This document shows, piece after piece, positions 11,651-23,704 of a DNA stretch of 64,000 nucleotides. The stretch is from Phytophthora colocasiae (taxonomy: Eukaryota > Oomycota > Peronosporomycetes > Peronosporales > Peronosporaceae). Position 1 is the first letter of the stretch. Each line of letters opens with the position of its first letter. The stretch is from contig JAGKQI010000081.1 in assembly GCA_018806915.1 (NCBI GenBank), positions 248,001 through 312,000 of the forward strand. Reading direction: 5' to 3'. The translations under genes were made by a program, and so were the position numbers. The notes beneath the pieces are model-generated. The model was not told where the DNA came from, made no database searches, and was given only the letters and a program-made list of their open reading frames with translations.

Positions 11651-12916
11651 TTGGACCCGGCAGAATTGTGTCGGACCACAAACGGACACATCACCAACCT
11701 ACTGAAAGAGCGGCTTGGGGACAAGGTGCAGTTGAAAAGGCCCAAGTCGACCAAAATCGTGAAGACAAGACATGTCAAAGACTTCACGGACCCCAAAAAG
11801 CTTCGTTCACAGTCACCCGTGATCCAGAACACTATAAAGATGCGAATCGAAGATGCCTACAGGATTCCTGAAGTGAGAAGCTCGAATCTTGCGGATGAAG
11901 TTGCAACTGAGACAGCAGAATTTATTGTCAACACGTTTGGAGTGGAGGAGGAGACCACTCCAGTTGTCTTGACGCCCGAACAAATGCAGCAGCTCCACAA
12001 AGCCTTCACGGAAACGGAGTACATTGGTGATGCCCACGTCCAGTTTGGGCAATATGTGCGGCGGTGTTTCAACTCGTACAACCCTAGCCAGTTCAAGGCT
12101 CCATGTGTGACGGTCGTGCAGAGTTCCGGCTTCGGCAAGAGTCGGATGCTTCGAGAACTCGCGCAAAGCACAAAGGACCCGAACATGAAGGTGTTGTACA
12201 TCTGCATGAGAGAAAAAATGTCAGCAGGGTATCCTGAGGCGACGCCCAAGCTTCGAGAATGGTTGTTCAACACCAAGGGGGATGCAAAAGTGGATGATAT
12301 CGTGAAGCGATTGGAAACGATCTATTACTACGCGATCGAGAACTGGAGCACTGTCCAGAAGCAATGGGCGACACTTTTTACCGATGAAAGCTCTGATACA
12401 GCTGTAGCGGATACGTTTAAGAGCAGCTCTATCAGAAGAGGTTCACTTTCGGCAAGAAATCGCTCAGGAGGTAAAATGGTGGTGTTAGTGATTGATGAAG
12501 CAAGGAGCCTTCTTCGTAGCTGTGATGCTGGAGGCCAGAGTCTATTTCGCAAACTGCAGGAAGCCCTCGCTTCCGTACATAAGGATATTGGTGGAGGATG
12601 TGGTGTTTTTGCCGTATTCGTGGATACGAACCCCAATATTTCAGACCTGTCACCGCCGTGGGAATCTGATTCGTCTAGCGAAGCTACCCGGGACCTATTG
12701 ATTTCATTCCCACCATTCGTGCTTCTTCATACGATGGACGCGAATTGGCATGCGTATTGCAGTGAAGTGATGACGACAAGAAGTTCGAATTCCAGCACTG
12801 GAGGTGAAGCCAATGGAGAAGAGGACGTACCAATGGAAGACCAGATTGCAGTGTACAAGCTCCTTGTGATCCGGAAGGGTAAACGGAAGGCTCAAAATGC
12901 GTTGATTCGCATGGGT
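11651..12916 (+). pseudogene. NTPase/nuclease-like family copy C, 5' half
   Basis: The best-preserved N-terminal half of the family. About 100 residues precede the P-loop, including a helical stretch (NGHITNLLKERLGDKV) also seen in fragment I. Then come KAFTETEYIGDAHVQFGQYVRRC, Walker A (VVQSSGFGKSRMLRELA), Walker B (MVVLVIDEARSLL, Asp-Glu intact), VFVDTNPN and FPPFVLLHTMDANW. The frame ends at RMG, where a Ngaro element enters after base 12916; the gene resumes at 19147. Copy D shows the uninterrupted sequence. The start is uncertain: an upstream TAG separates it from any header, and a CRN-type N-terminal localisation domain is not seen. Proposed role (NTP-driven nuclease or effector) is inference from CRN/RHS-type proteins. 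Confidence 0.75.
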
Positions 12917-12975
12917 TTCCAACAATGTCAACGTTGGGGCAAATGTTGTTTTGCCACACCAGGGCGTGGCGTGGC
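12917..12975 (-). repeat. Ngaro 2 split repeat, terminal unit (B2)
   Basis: 59 bp, identical to 13125-13183. It forms the 3' end of the element and abuts host gene C. Three G residues separate it from the next unit. Confidence 0.9.
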
Positions 12976-12978
12976 GGG

Positions 12979-13124
12979 TTAGCTGAGGCCTGGAGATTTG
13001 AGAAATGAGCCTAGTGCTCACTCCTCTTGAACTCTCGTAGCTATCTATAGATTCACTAACGACATTGGGAAACTTTGCTTTCGTCCGCAACTCCTTTTCA
13101 TCCGTTTCCTCCGCAACCGACAAT
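12979..13124 (-). repeat. Ngaro 2 split repeat, unit A2
   Basis: 146 bp, identical to the 5'-end unit at 19001-19146. Confidence 0.92.
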
Positions 13125-13183
13125 TTCCAACAATGTCAACGTTGGGGCAAATGTTGTTTTGCCACACCAGGGCGTGGCGTGGC
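13125..13183 (-). repeat. Ngaro 2 split repeat, unit B1
   Basis: 59 bp, identical to 12917-12975; it lies just after the recombinase coding region. Confidence 0.9.
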
Positions 13184-14284
13184 AGCTACCCCAAATTGAG
13201 ACAGGGCGCCTGACATGCACTGGTCTTCACCCTGGATGCTTGGTTTCAGCACATCTGCCGCGAAAGATTTGCAGACCCTTTTGAAGACAGGACTGGATAC
13301 TCTTCGAACGCGTTCGATAACCATCGACCTAACAGTTTTATGACCAGTCGGTCGGCACCAGCGTTTAATAACGCGGTGGCACCACCGATTCGAACTGAGT
13401 GTGTTGAAAATCGTGTCTAGTCCAGGCCAAGGTCTGAAGCTGCCATCTTGATCACTGTAGAAATGTCTTTCGCCGATACTCCACCTTTTCTCATCGCCAA
13501 TGCGGGATCCTCCGGTTTCGTGCCCAAAAAATAATGCCACCTTATGTATCCATCGTGCCGCTCGGACGGGGCAAATAATCTTGTCAGTCGATTTGTAGTG
13601 ATAGCGTACTTCCTCTCGCCCAAACTGATTGTTTTTCGCGCCGGTCAACGTGATCCCCACCAATTCTGCAATCCTTAAGGCCACGGGTTGCTCGTTTAAA
13701 TGAAAGAACCGAATTGCTGACAGCCGCAAGATGTAACTATGATGTCGTTTGCCAATGAAGAGGTACTCGGATCGTCTAAGTAGAAAAAAGTAGCCAAGAA
13801 GTAACCCGCCCCACAAAAGCTGATCGCGTGGCCTCGTTAGATCCATTCGTTGGAAGATGGCTCGAAGATGGTTCGCTGACAGGGGTTGCTGCTTGACTAC
13901 TGGGTCTGTGAAGCGGCGAATTCCCTTTAATAGTATGGCATGACTAGCGTTAACACCGGGGTCGTATCCTGCTGTGTTCCGATGGTACCAGCGTACAGCG
14001 CATAGTTTCGTGCAGATTGTAGAGTATGTATTTCCTGTATGGCTGCGATTCATGCCATATCTCCAGAGATAAACTGCAAAAGCGCCAAGTTGCGCTGTGT
14101 TGGTGCCTGTGGTTGTCGCGTGGAGCCAGGGACTATAATGCATCATTTCACACCACGCGACCCATTGAGCCCAAGCGCGGGAATAATGCTTCCTGGATGA
14201 TCGTGCAAGTGCCCCTGTTCGTAGTAGAGCGCCCAAAGACGCGAGAGATCGCGAGAGCCGTCCGGGATCTGCACCTGTGACCAT
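13184..14284 (-). pseudogene. Tyrosine recombinase of Ngaro 2
   Basis: The N-terminal part has SSRKHYSRAWAQWVAWC, the core-binding signature shared with the other two elements, and the first catalytic Arg region (FFLLRRSEYLF). The main frame is open to 13136, but the catalytic C-terminus lies in other frames. The frame at 13623-13417 carries VIKMAASDLGLD and ends in a TAG. Directly after it the same frame reads THSVRIGGAT, LLGRW and a Tyr in FEEYPV. So the R, HxxR, W and Y residues exist but are separated by a frameshift near 13620 and a stop at about 13418. Confidence 0.72.
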
Positions 14285-16880
14285 CCAGAAGATAAGTTAG
14301 CAAACGTCGCCGCGTGTGAAGTCGACTGCCACACCCTGCTTCCTGCGTCAGCCATTTCGTTATCTTGACCAGCTACATGCGACGACGACGAATAGAAATT
14401 ATGATGTACTTCGCATAATCCGAGAAGTCGAAGCAGCAGCTGCGCGTGGTGATTCCTGCTTGACCTGTAGTTACTCCAAGCCACCGCAGAAGTGTTATCA
14501 ATCCAAAATCTGACATGCATCTCCTTGGCGCGACTCGGAACATGCCAATAGTGACTCCAAACAATTGCAGCAAATACAGCGCTCATTAATTCTCGAACGT
14601 TGATGGAGAGGTCCTGAGCGCCGCCTTGTATGATATCTTTTTCTCGTTTTGTGAATTCCACTTGCAGAAACTCTCTCTTAGCAGGAAACAAAGCACAAAG
14701 GCCATAATCGCTGGCGTCCATTTGCACATGGAAGTCGGGCTCCTGTCGTCGCGTGAATCTTGACAATGGAATTGCATTCAACTTGCTAGTGTTGATAATT
14801 AGTGTAAACCATTTCAAGTCATCCTTCGCGTCCTCTGACAGATCCACCGCACCGAATCGTGGCGCTTTTCTCGCTAATGACGCGACACGTTGAAAGAACG
14901 GTGATGCTTGGCGTATGCAAGTAACCACATGCCGGAGACTACCGAGGAGTTTTTGTAAATGTGTCCGCGTCGTTCGACGACGTCCCAACATTTCCTTAAT
15001 GCGCTGCGTGGCCTTCGCCACCTTCTCTTTAGGCATAGATATCGTAAGGGCAGATAGATCCCACTCCAATTCGAGCGCACGGCTACAAGTGAACCAACTC
15101 GTGAATTTCTTGTCATTGCAAGCATTGGGGCCTAGAACAGCCACCATAGACTGCCTAAGTGCAATGTGGGCTTCCGACAGTCGAGAACCAATGTCTGGTT
15201 CAATGCATACGTGATCGTCGCACCAAGCCTCCGCATCAAAATTGAGGCGTGCTGCTTGTGGCTGACAAGGCCATTCGGGAGCTGAGTTCAAATACAGGTG
15301 GGTGATTGCCGCTCCAGCAACCCAGTACGATGACGGGGAATTTTTCCATCCAAAAGGACAACAAAGATCGACAATAAGTATTCCCAACTCAGGAATCGTT
15401 CCGGCAAAGCGACCCACAGCAATGGCTGCTATTGGAATGTGACGGAATGCTCCATTTACATCTCCAGTCATCATCCGTTGTAGCTCCGGGAATATTTCGG
15501 CCACATCTAGTACACGATTAGACAGTGCGTCCGCACCATCGTACGAAACCTCAACATCAAGATCCGAAGTGGTGTTTTCATTGACAGATTCGCCGGGTGG
15601 GAATGATAAATCATGAATGATTCGGGCATCCACTGTCAGATCAATGTCTCCTTTTTGAACAGCGCCGAATGGACTGCAAGTTACATCCTGTAGCGCCGAA
15701 AGCAAATCGATGTCGAGGATGAGATATCGGTTAGCATCTTGTCCTGCCCGTAGATGTTTGATTATCACGTTGAGAGCACGTTTCGCCGACCCGTGATTAG
15801 GAGAAGGCACGCTCTGTTTCGGAAACGCAGACTTCCACTCAGGTGTAACTCCATTGTGTACAATGCTGTACCATCTCGATCTATGCGGATACCTGTTCCA
15901 GGAACTCGCATTCGAAGGAACTTCGAGCGACTTGTTCGGTCGTGGATCAATCTCTGTTTCGTTGCGCAATATACGCACAAAGGCAGGCATAAGCGGACTG
16001 CTTGTTCCGATCGATTAAGTATTTCACGCTGCCATTCCTCACAGTCGCAGCGGGCATAGCTTTTGGTGGTGATAGCTCATGCTCCTTGAGTACCGAATTT
16101 AGTGCCTCTTGCGCTGACTCCGTATGTACTGCCGCTAAACGCCGGCGAATAAGTGTAGTTCGATCGTAATGCTTTTTCTTGGATCTTATGAAATCTGCAA
16201 GTGTTGCAGAATTGCATCTCGACGAGAATTTCAATTCTTCATCACCGCTGGAGCTGTGATTTCCCAAAGAGCTGCATTGCGAGAGTTCGCTTCCGGACAA
16301 TTTGGCCGTCCGTAAGCATAGCCTGGGTGATGTTTGAGGTACAAGGGGCAACGCTGCTGGTTGAATAAGAACTCTGCTTGTAACAACTGAGTCGATGGTG
16401 GTTGGTTTCGGCATATTGATCGTATCGGGTGCTCTCAAGATGGACGAGCTTGAAGGAATGATCCTTTCAAGTAGGCCAATGTTGGACGGACTCACAAGAT
16501 TGATCCTGTTGAGTGATCCATTGGTAGGCGGATTCATAGGAATGATCCTACTGAATGGGCCAGTGGTGGACGGACTAACAGGAGTGTTCCTGCTGAGTGG
16601 TCCAATGGTAGACGGACTAACAGGATTGATCCTGTTGAGTGGTAATGGAGGACGGACTAACAGGATTGATCCTGCTGAGTGGTCCAGTGGTAGACGGACT
16701 AACAGGATTGATCCTACTAAGTAGCCCGTCGTCGGAGGGTCTCAAAGGATTGTTCCTTCCGAGCGCTCCCTGGGTGGATATCGACGCCGAAACGAGAACA
16801 CCTAGCGTTCCGGAGTTCGTTGAACGTGAAGGAGATGTCAATTCTCGCATATCGTGACCACTAGTGTACTTCACGGCCAT
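14143..16880 (-). pseudogene. Reverse transcriptase-RNase H ORF of Ngaro 2
   Basis: The N-terminal part (16880-15947) has a 14-residue tandem repeat (SRINPVSPSTTGPL) and a charged linker. The RT frame (15990-14143) has DPRPNKSLEVP, IIHDLSFPPG, MTGDVNGAFRHI, CCPFGWKNSPSS and catalytic box WCDDH. It continues with KLLGSLRHV, then RNase H VQMDASDYGLCALF, NVRELMSAVF, WIDNTSAVAW and EMADAGSR. Two frameshifts are visible: a repeat unit of 40 instead of 42 bp near 16645, and one near 15965. The RT-RH block itself is open for over 600 codons. It overlaps the recombinase start by 142 bp. Confidence 0.78.
16432..16765 (-). repeat. 42-bp in-frame tandem repeat in the RT ORF
   Basis: About seven to eight degenerate 42-bp units (core ACGGACTAACAGGATTGATC on the plus strand) encode the 14-residue Ser/Pro-rich minus-strand repeat. 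The unit at about 16640-16680 is 40 bp and shifts the frame. Elements 1 and 3 have no equivalent. Confidence 0.85.
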
Positions 16881-17006
16881 TTGCCCAAATCCAATAGCTG
16901 TTTTTGCCGAATCCGCAAATTATGGTGCTTCCATAGGTTGGTACACATCCATGGACAGGTCCTTCATCTGTGGAGTGGTTAGACCTGAGTACAACTCCTG
17001 ACACCA

Positions 17007-18955
17007 TCATTCCATGTCCTTCGATAAGCCACCGTAATGATTGACGATAAACTCCCGAGCGACGTCCGGCAAGGTAGCAGGCTTGAAATGACAAAGATGC
17101 TTGATAATACAATTGCCGTCTCTACCTCTGCAACCTTGAGCCGACAGAAAGCGCAAGCAGATTTCCTTTTGGCCCTGCTTAGGTAGCACCTTACGAACTT
17201 CTGCTGGAATAGTCACCCGTTTTTCCTGTGTATGTGCTCGAAACCCACGGGAACTTCTTCCCGATCCAGCTCTTGCGGCTTTTACCATGGTGAGTACGTC
17301 TTGACGAAGTATCGCTTGATGGACACGAACAAACGACTCATGCGACGCAGAGAAATGATCTTTTATCGACTTTGTCGTATCCCAATTGCCATCAACAGTG
17401 TAGACTCGGAATAATTCCAACTGATCGTCAATCCAGGACGTAATTTCAGTTAGTGAGCCTGCTGATATGGGCAATTCCGTAACTCGCAGCTCTCCTAGAA
17501 ACCTTAACGCAGCTTCAAGCGTCAGATATACTTCCGGTTGATAGAGCTGCCTGGCAATGTTGCAGAGTACTTCGACTGCTCCAACCAGCTCCGCAAAACT
17601 AGCAGCCTCTGTTGGCACGGGAAGCACATTCTTCTTCGAGAAGTCGCTCATGTCACAACGTCTGACACGTTCTCGTTTTTTAATCTCCGTCACACGTACG
17701 AAATGTAGCACCGAAAGGCCTCTAGTGCCAAAATTCCAACCGTATAAGCCTCGCAGGACAGCAGGGTGTGGGAAAAAGCCGATTTTTTTCCAATAAATCT
17801 GAACAAACTCCATAAACCATTGAGCAGTCATACAAGCGTACTTACCGGTAGCGAGGACGAGATGGATCGCTGTCTGTGTGCTCGACGCTTGGATCTCATT
17901 CTTATTTCCAACTTCCTCAGTGCTGCTAACTCCGATTTGTGTCGAGGAGTGCAAGATTGGATCTGTTCTTCGTATTAAAGTGAGCTGGTCAATGTCTTCT
18001 TCCAGCTCCAAGGCTCGAGCGCGAACAGCTGGAGGGCTCCTAATCGGTTTAGGCGTTATTCGATTGCTTTCTTTTAATCGTCTTCGCTTCTTGGGTGGTC
18101 CCGTAGGTTCCTTAAGCGGAGTTGCGTTCTCGTCGTCCTCTGACACACTTAAACCATCGCTCAAAGCAGCGTCCGTCGCTGTCGCGTCGTACGCGTTGCG
18201 TTTCGGTGGTAGTGGAGCGTTGTTGAGTTGATGTTCGACAACATCAAAGATTGTATCACCAAATTGAACGCCCCTCGGCGACGGCCGGCCGCCCTCCTTG
18301 TAAAACACGTAGTCCAAAATGTGGCGAATCGTTAATTGCGAAACGTCAAAGCTCCCAATATCCAATAGTGGCACCATCTTGGTCTCGTCAATGGCTTTAA
18401 CCCCAATATCACCGAGAAGTTTCTTCGAGTCACGTGTAGCGGTTTCCCCAAGACCATTAAAGGCATTATACACACGTTCATGGACCCTCATCATTTCCTG
18501 CGGCATCATGAGGCTGGTACTGAGCCCTCCACATGGCTGCATTGCATAGACCTCTACAGCGACATCTTGAGTGTAATCCGGCCTGTACTCCACAGCAACC
18601 TCTGTACAACCGAAATTCACATCTAGTAGCCCTACTTGCCAGCGTCCCACTTGTAGCCAACCACTAGCCCATAGTCCCACACTCGAGGACCTCCGGGACG
18701 CACTCGGGAGGTACAGATAACGCTGCCGACAAAGGTCCCTGCGCCATCCATTGCTTCCTCAGCAGCGACGATTCGATGTGCTATCTCTTCCTCCTTCAGC
18801 TCAACCGTCTCAGCTTGCTGCTCTTTCCAACGCCCACTTCGCACAAGCTTCACCTTGAGCAAGCCTCCACTGGCACACGTCCCCGCAACTCGGCCGTAGG
18901 TGAAACCAACGGCGCTGAAAATGCCTGGTCGAAGATAAAAATAACGTGGCGCCAT
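17007..18955 (-). pseudogene. Gag-like protein of Ngaro 2
   Basis: Two frames, 18955-18632 and 18680-17007 (557 codons), joined by a frameshift near 18650. The long frame has an N-terminal region without known motifs, then a basic patch (PKKRRRLKES). Next comes the family block HPAVLRGLYGWNFGTRGLSVLHFV, which matches the corresponding blocks of elements 1 and 3. Last is a Cys/His cluster CLRFLSAQGC...C...HLCHF and the end motif YGGLSKDME. Order and position before RT support a Gag-like role. The long frame has no internal stop. Confidence 0.65.
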
Positions 18956-19000
18956 CGAAGCCTGAAGGTGAAGACGTCCGACAAAGGTTCCTTAGAGGTT

Positions 19001-19146
19001 TTAGCTGAGGCCTGGAGATTTGAGAAATGAGCCTAGTGCTCACTCCTCTTGAACTCTCGTAGCTATCTATAGATTCACTAACGACATTGGGAAACTTTGC
19101 TTTCGTCCGCAACTCCTTTTCATCCGTTTCCTCCGCAACCGACAAT
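19001..19146 (-). repeat. Ngaro 2 split repeat, 5' unit (A1)
   Basis: 146 bp, identical to 12979-13124; it forms the 5' end of the minus-strand element and abuts the resumed host gene C at 19147. Confidence 0.92.
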
Positions 19147-20464
19147 CGGCCGATGTGGTACAGCAATTTCAGCCGCAACCAAAGCTTACAAAAAAGCAAA
19201 CGTCTGGAGGAGGCAGTCGATCTGGCTTCCAGACAGCTGATGTTGGGATGGAGTCTCAAGGAAGACAACTACAACGAGAAGACCCTGTTTGGTGTCGCCT
19301 CTTTGTTCTGCCGACTGGGTGTGCGTCCAATTTCGACGTCTGCACTGGCGTCTCGGGCCGTTGCCAGCTTCATGGCCATCCTGGTGTATGTCAATTACAA
19401 AATGGACGGGTACCTCACCACCTATGCATCAGATCCTGTACTCACCATAGGGGCGATCAAAGTGTCTTGCAACGTATATCTTACCCCAGTTCCAGAAATT
19501 AATTTTGAGCGAAACACTTGATACAGGTGGAGTTGGAGAGATGGTGGCGCGTATTTTGCTTCTACTAGCGATGGATAAGTGTGTTCTGGGGGATGATGGT
19601 GCCTCTCCGGATTACAAGCGCATTGGCCAATTCGTCTCCGTGAATCGGTTTCTGAAAATGTTTGGTATTGCCGATAGCTCGATTCGAGCCAAGGGGATGG
19701 TGGACGTCTCTACCGAGCTAAAACCTGCTTTTGAGGAATGGCAATCGAAGTGGCGCAACTGGTTCGTGGGATTTACACACTTTGTGCGGTTATCAGTGGA
19801 GCCGAACGAAGATACACTCTGGTATTTGCTCGGGCGTCGAGCCGCAGGGATTTTCCCCCGAAATCAGGATGGAGCAGACCTGATCGTCCCCATTTTCAAA
19901 AAGAGGTCGCAGACTGACTCGGGTGAGGAGGATCAGGAACAGGTCTCTTTCATTCTCGTTCAAGTGAAAAATCGCCGCAATGACGATGAGTTTGTCCCTG
20001 CAGCGACGAAGACGTTCACGCCAGTGTTTGTATTTGGAGACTGTATCGAGACGGCCGAGACGGCCGAGACGAAGCCAGCGACAGGAACGAAGAGGACGAA
20101 GAAGAAAAAGGTGCCTGGCGTAAATCCGTTAAGCCACAAACCTATCCAGGACTTCATTCGAATTTACATGAATGTTGGAGACGAAGACACAAGACACTTC
20201 CGCTTCATTTACGCCACAACGTTGGGGGACAATCTAGGTTCGTCAAGTGAAACTGGTGACGGGAATCCCAAAGCATCTTCATCTAACGACACCGTAGCCG
20301 ACACTAGTGATGACGATGGTGAATCGACCAGCCAGGCAAATGCACACCCGGTTGCCGAAGCAGGACAAGTGCCTGTGGCGTCGCCTATCACCCCACTCGC
20401 TGGGGCGTTTGAGCTCAGGGAAGTGTTTGTTTCCTCAGTCATGAGCGAAAGGACGGAGGTTTAA
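19147..20464 (+). pseudogene. NTPase/nuclease-like family copy C, 3' half
   Basis: Resumes copy C with RPMWYSNFSRNQS and continues in the same order as copy D. A deletion of about 20 bp near 19470 (against D) shifts the frame into 19505-20464. That frame carries SVEPNEDTLWYLLGRRAAGIFP, GADLIVPIFKK and VSFILVQVKN. The pattern D-(about 27)-QVK resembles the D...(E/Q)xK core of PD-(D/E)XK nucleases. The ETAETAET repeat, KKKK patch and acidic linker follow. Homology to D stops at about 20347, in ANAHP; the remaining frame to 20464 is unrelated. The C-terminal block and basic tail are therefore missing. Confidence 0.75.
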
Positions 20465-22335
20465 AAATGATCGCCTGTTAGGCGAGTCAAGTTCAAATTT
20501 CTGGGTCTGAGAGAATCAGATTGTGCGACGGGACACCAGAGACTCTGAAAACCAGGCAACTGGCAAAGAGTTGCAGCTACGCTACGCTCTGAAAACCGTC
20601 TATCAGAATGTTTGATGGGCCTGGCCATGATACACAGCTTGGAGAAAGTCCCGCACTGATGGATCGTGACCAGGAGGGGCGGTTGACATGATGTTAATTC
20701 CGATTTTCGAGCGACAGGTGGATATTACGTTACGATGTGATTGGTTATACTATGGGTTATAAGCGAAAGGGACTTTGGGACGCGGCCGCACCCGTGCGAC
20801 ATCTGTGGAAGATTGTGGATAAACCTTCGCCTGACTGTAAAGGGGCCCAAAGGACCAGAAGTGTACTTCGAAGTGTGTACAACTCTGAAGGTCAACTACA
20901 CTCTGTCTGGTCACCGGACTTTCCCCGACGATGAGTGCCTAAGTTCTGGCGGAAAGTCTCTCAGAAGAACGTATCTCTGAGAGACCTCATCCCGTTACCG
21001 TCCAGCGCGACGATGGATGGTTCAAGGATTCACAATATATACTCACAGAGACCAAGTATCGCGCGCCGGACGCCGCGCACCCGCGCAACCCTCAAGATCT
21101 TCATGTACGTTGAAGCATTAGTGCTCCGTACTCTGGTTTCGTACTCAAGACTCTGGTATCTCTAACTCTGAGTGACTAAGACTCTAAAAACCAAGTGATA
21201 TCAGACTCTGAAAACCAGGATACCAGCCTCTGAAACCACCGAAGATCCAAGACCATACTGAAACCAAGTGAACCCAAGTTCAAGTCACGCATTCAAGTGA
21301 TTACTGACCTGCACATCCCCGTAATGACGTCTCTACCTGTCAACCCATTGAGATCGGCTGCACAGACTGCATACTGAGACCAAGTCAAAGTACCAGATGT
21401 ATACAAAGACCAAGAGTACCTGAGATATGAAGACTGACTGCATAAAGGACGCAAAAGACGACAAGAAGGAGAGAGTTACCAGAGATATATGATAGTTATG
21501 AGGAAGATAAACGATAAACAGAGTTCAATTTGCTTGCTACTGCACAAGTCCGCTTGAGAGGTATTCAAGCCACTACGTCATCACGTACGTCGTGTGATCT
21601 CCACCAAATTCAATCCCCTTAGGTGGAGATCAGGTAACGTAGAGACCTGAAAGGACCCGCCTATTCCATATCCTAGTTGGGTCGTTTGTTTTGTCTCTAG
21701 CGGTAGCCCATTTCATATTGATCGTTTGGACAGGCTCTGGAAACTAGACAGTCGTTTTCAGAGTGCAAGGTAGACTGTTATATATAGCCGATTGTATTGG
21801 TTTATATTTTCCCTCTATACTAGAGGGTGGTGCGCGAACGTAAAGGGATACCAGACAGACCAGGTGTCTAGTAGTAAGTCCCTAGTTGACCTGGAGTGTT
21901 AGCCCACCGTTCAAGGGCCTAGAAAGAATAAGAACGGCTGTATATATTTGTATATTTTCGAACTCTGTGTATTGGTTGTTTATCTCTGAAAATCAGGTAT
22001 TTCGGTTCTGGATTTGTGATATTCAGACACCGATTTCAGACTTTCTCTGGTATATTAACCTCTTTTCGACCGCCGACTTCCTGGAAACCATCTTGGCTCC
22101 CAGAGATTCCGACTCCCGAACGCTCCTGGATGGATTTCCTGAATACCGACACCAGACTCCAAGGGAACCCCAACCTCTCTTCACAACACATTCTCAGACT
22201 CCGGCGAGGGTCATATTTCCGAAGACAACGAACCCACGAGGATACCGCAAGGTACTACACGCCAACCTACCGTTGTACGGCTCTGAAAACCTCTTTTCAG
22301 TAGTCGTATAACTAGGGTTCACTATACGCCCCCTG
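20348..22335 (+). other. Non-coding repeat-like region upstream of Gypsy integrase
   Basis: Almost 2 kb with no convincing gene. The motif CTCTGAAAAC and near variants recur at about 20547, 20588, 21203, 21222, 21984 and 22280. An 11-bp inverted repeat (TGATCTCCACC) at 21595-21605 and 21622-21632 has a 16-nt loop. It may be a degenerate LTR or leader of the Gypsy element that follows, but no second LTR copy was found. Confidence 0.45.
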
Positions 22336-23675
22336 CTCCGCGATCAAAGTTTCACCGACTTCGCGACAGCACACTGCGGCTCGCAGGGACACCGCGGGCG
22401 AGATGCCATGCTCACATCCCTAAGGCGGATTTTTATCATTGACCGACTGCGAGAACGCGTGGATACGTTCCTGGCAAACTGCCTAATGTGCAAACACGTC
22501 AAAGGAGGCAAGATTATCCAACGTCCATGGGGAGAAACGTACCGGAACAATGTACGCAATGGCGCGTTGCATTTCGACTTTCTGAGTCTCGGGGACACTT
22601 TTGCTGGGGATTGTTATTTGTTAGTACTCAAAGACGAGGCTACACATTTCACGGAACTGATACCGTGCGCAGATCCAACTAGTGGTGTCGCAGTGGAGGC
22701 GATACTAGCGTGGCATAGTAGATTCGGAGCCCCGCCTGTACGGATTAGCGACCAAGGCTCGCACTTTACAAGCGAAGTTGTCGCGGAAGTGTGTAGGCGA
22801 CTGAAGGCCAGCCATGACTTAGCGGTGGCATATAGTCCGTGGATAAATGGAAGTGTTGAACGGGTGAACAGAGATATCATTCAAGTTCTTCGTGTCTTGT
22901 GCCTCGAGTATAAGGTGAACACTCACGACTGGACGTACTTCGTACATGTTCTACAGGCAAGCCTTAATCTTACACCGGTACCGTCGCTAGGGAATCGAGC
23001 ACCTGTTGAGCTGTTTTGCGGGCTACCTCCGGCAACACCGCTGACGTTCTGCGTTGACGCCAAGCAACGGCGAGTTACCAATGCAGAAAGCTTCAATCTC
23101 GAAATGGCTAGATGGGTTGAAGGCTAGTATCCGTGAGATGCACAGACCAATGACAGTGGCACGCAACAAACAGACACGGAGAAATAAGAAGATGCAGAAG
23201 TATGCACGACGGCCCAATTTCGGCGTCGGCGACTATGTCCTCAGGTCAAGGGTCGACCAGAAGCACTATGATAAATTGTTGGTGACCTGGGTGGGACCGT
23301 ACCAGGTTACACGAGCTGACAAACACTCCTTTGGCGTTCGACATTTATTTACGGGAGAGGAAAGGGACATACATCCTTCTCGGTTAAAATTGTTCATTGG
23401 AAATTACGGAAGAACTCCGGGAGCACATCGGCGTCCAAGGAGTGGTGCTAACGGTGTCTAATCTAAACGAATATCAGTGGTGCAAGAGAATCTTGGTTAG
23501 CTGGAGAGGTCTCGAATCGATTGAAGACTCTTGGGAACCAACTCAGCAACTGCGGAAGGACATTCCTGTCTTGCTATCACAGTATGCAGACAAAACAAGA
23601 GACCCAAATTTCGTGCAGTACGTGGCAACAGTTGGCAAAGCCAAGGCACGAACGAACAGAGCCAAGAAAACCTAA
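22336..23675 (+). pseudogene. Ty3/Gypsy integrase with chromodomain (3' pol remnant)
   Basis: It opens with an H-H-C-C type finger (HCGSQGHRG ... CLMCK), then the catalytic core: an Asp in HFDFLSLGD, RISDQGSHFTSE and GSVERVNRD (D, D, E). The frame 22408-23127 ends and continues in 23054-23461 with a GPY-type module (LVTWVGPYQV). The frame from 23397 has a chromodomain-like end (ILVSWRGLESIEDSWEP). At least two frameshifts are needed to link these parts. Gag, protease and RT are missing. The chromodomain suggests the chromovirus branch of Gypsy. Confidence 0.72.
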
Positions 23676-23704
23676 GGTGGCCGACAGAGTGGTCAAGGCT
23701 TAGG

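Larger units (their letters stand above)
12917..19146 (-). mobile_element. Ngaro-type tyrosine-recombinase retrotransposon 2, full length (6230 bp)
   Basis: Complete element in minus orientation. Its 5' repeat is 19146-19001, followed by gag-like, RT-RNase H and YR regions, then the 3' block 13183-12917 made of three repeat units. This is the A1-ORFs-B1-A2-B2 split direct repeat layout of Ngaro elements. Removing 12917-19146 joins GGT to CGG CCG ATG, restoring the G-R-P/S-M-W peptide found uninterrupted in copy D. There is no target duplication, as expected for recombinase-mediated insertion. All three main ORFs carry lesions although the repeat pairs are identical. Confidence 0.88.

Noticed and set aside
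13136..13420. C-terminus of the 382-codon recombinase frame of Ngaro 2
   Set aside because: After the frameshift near 13620 it reads out of phase; the catalytic HxxR and Tyr are in a different frame.
19087..19146. Start of a new gene at 19087 with MGNFAFVRNS
   Set aside because: The first 20 codons are read through the Ngaro 5' repeat; the family sequence begins at 19147.
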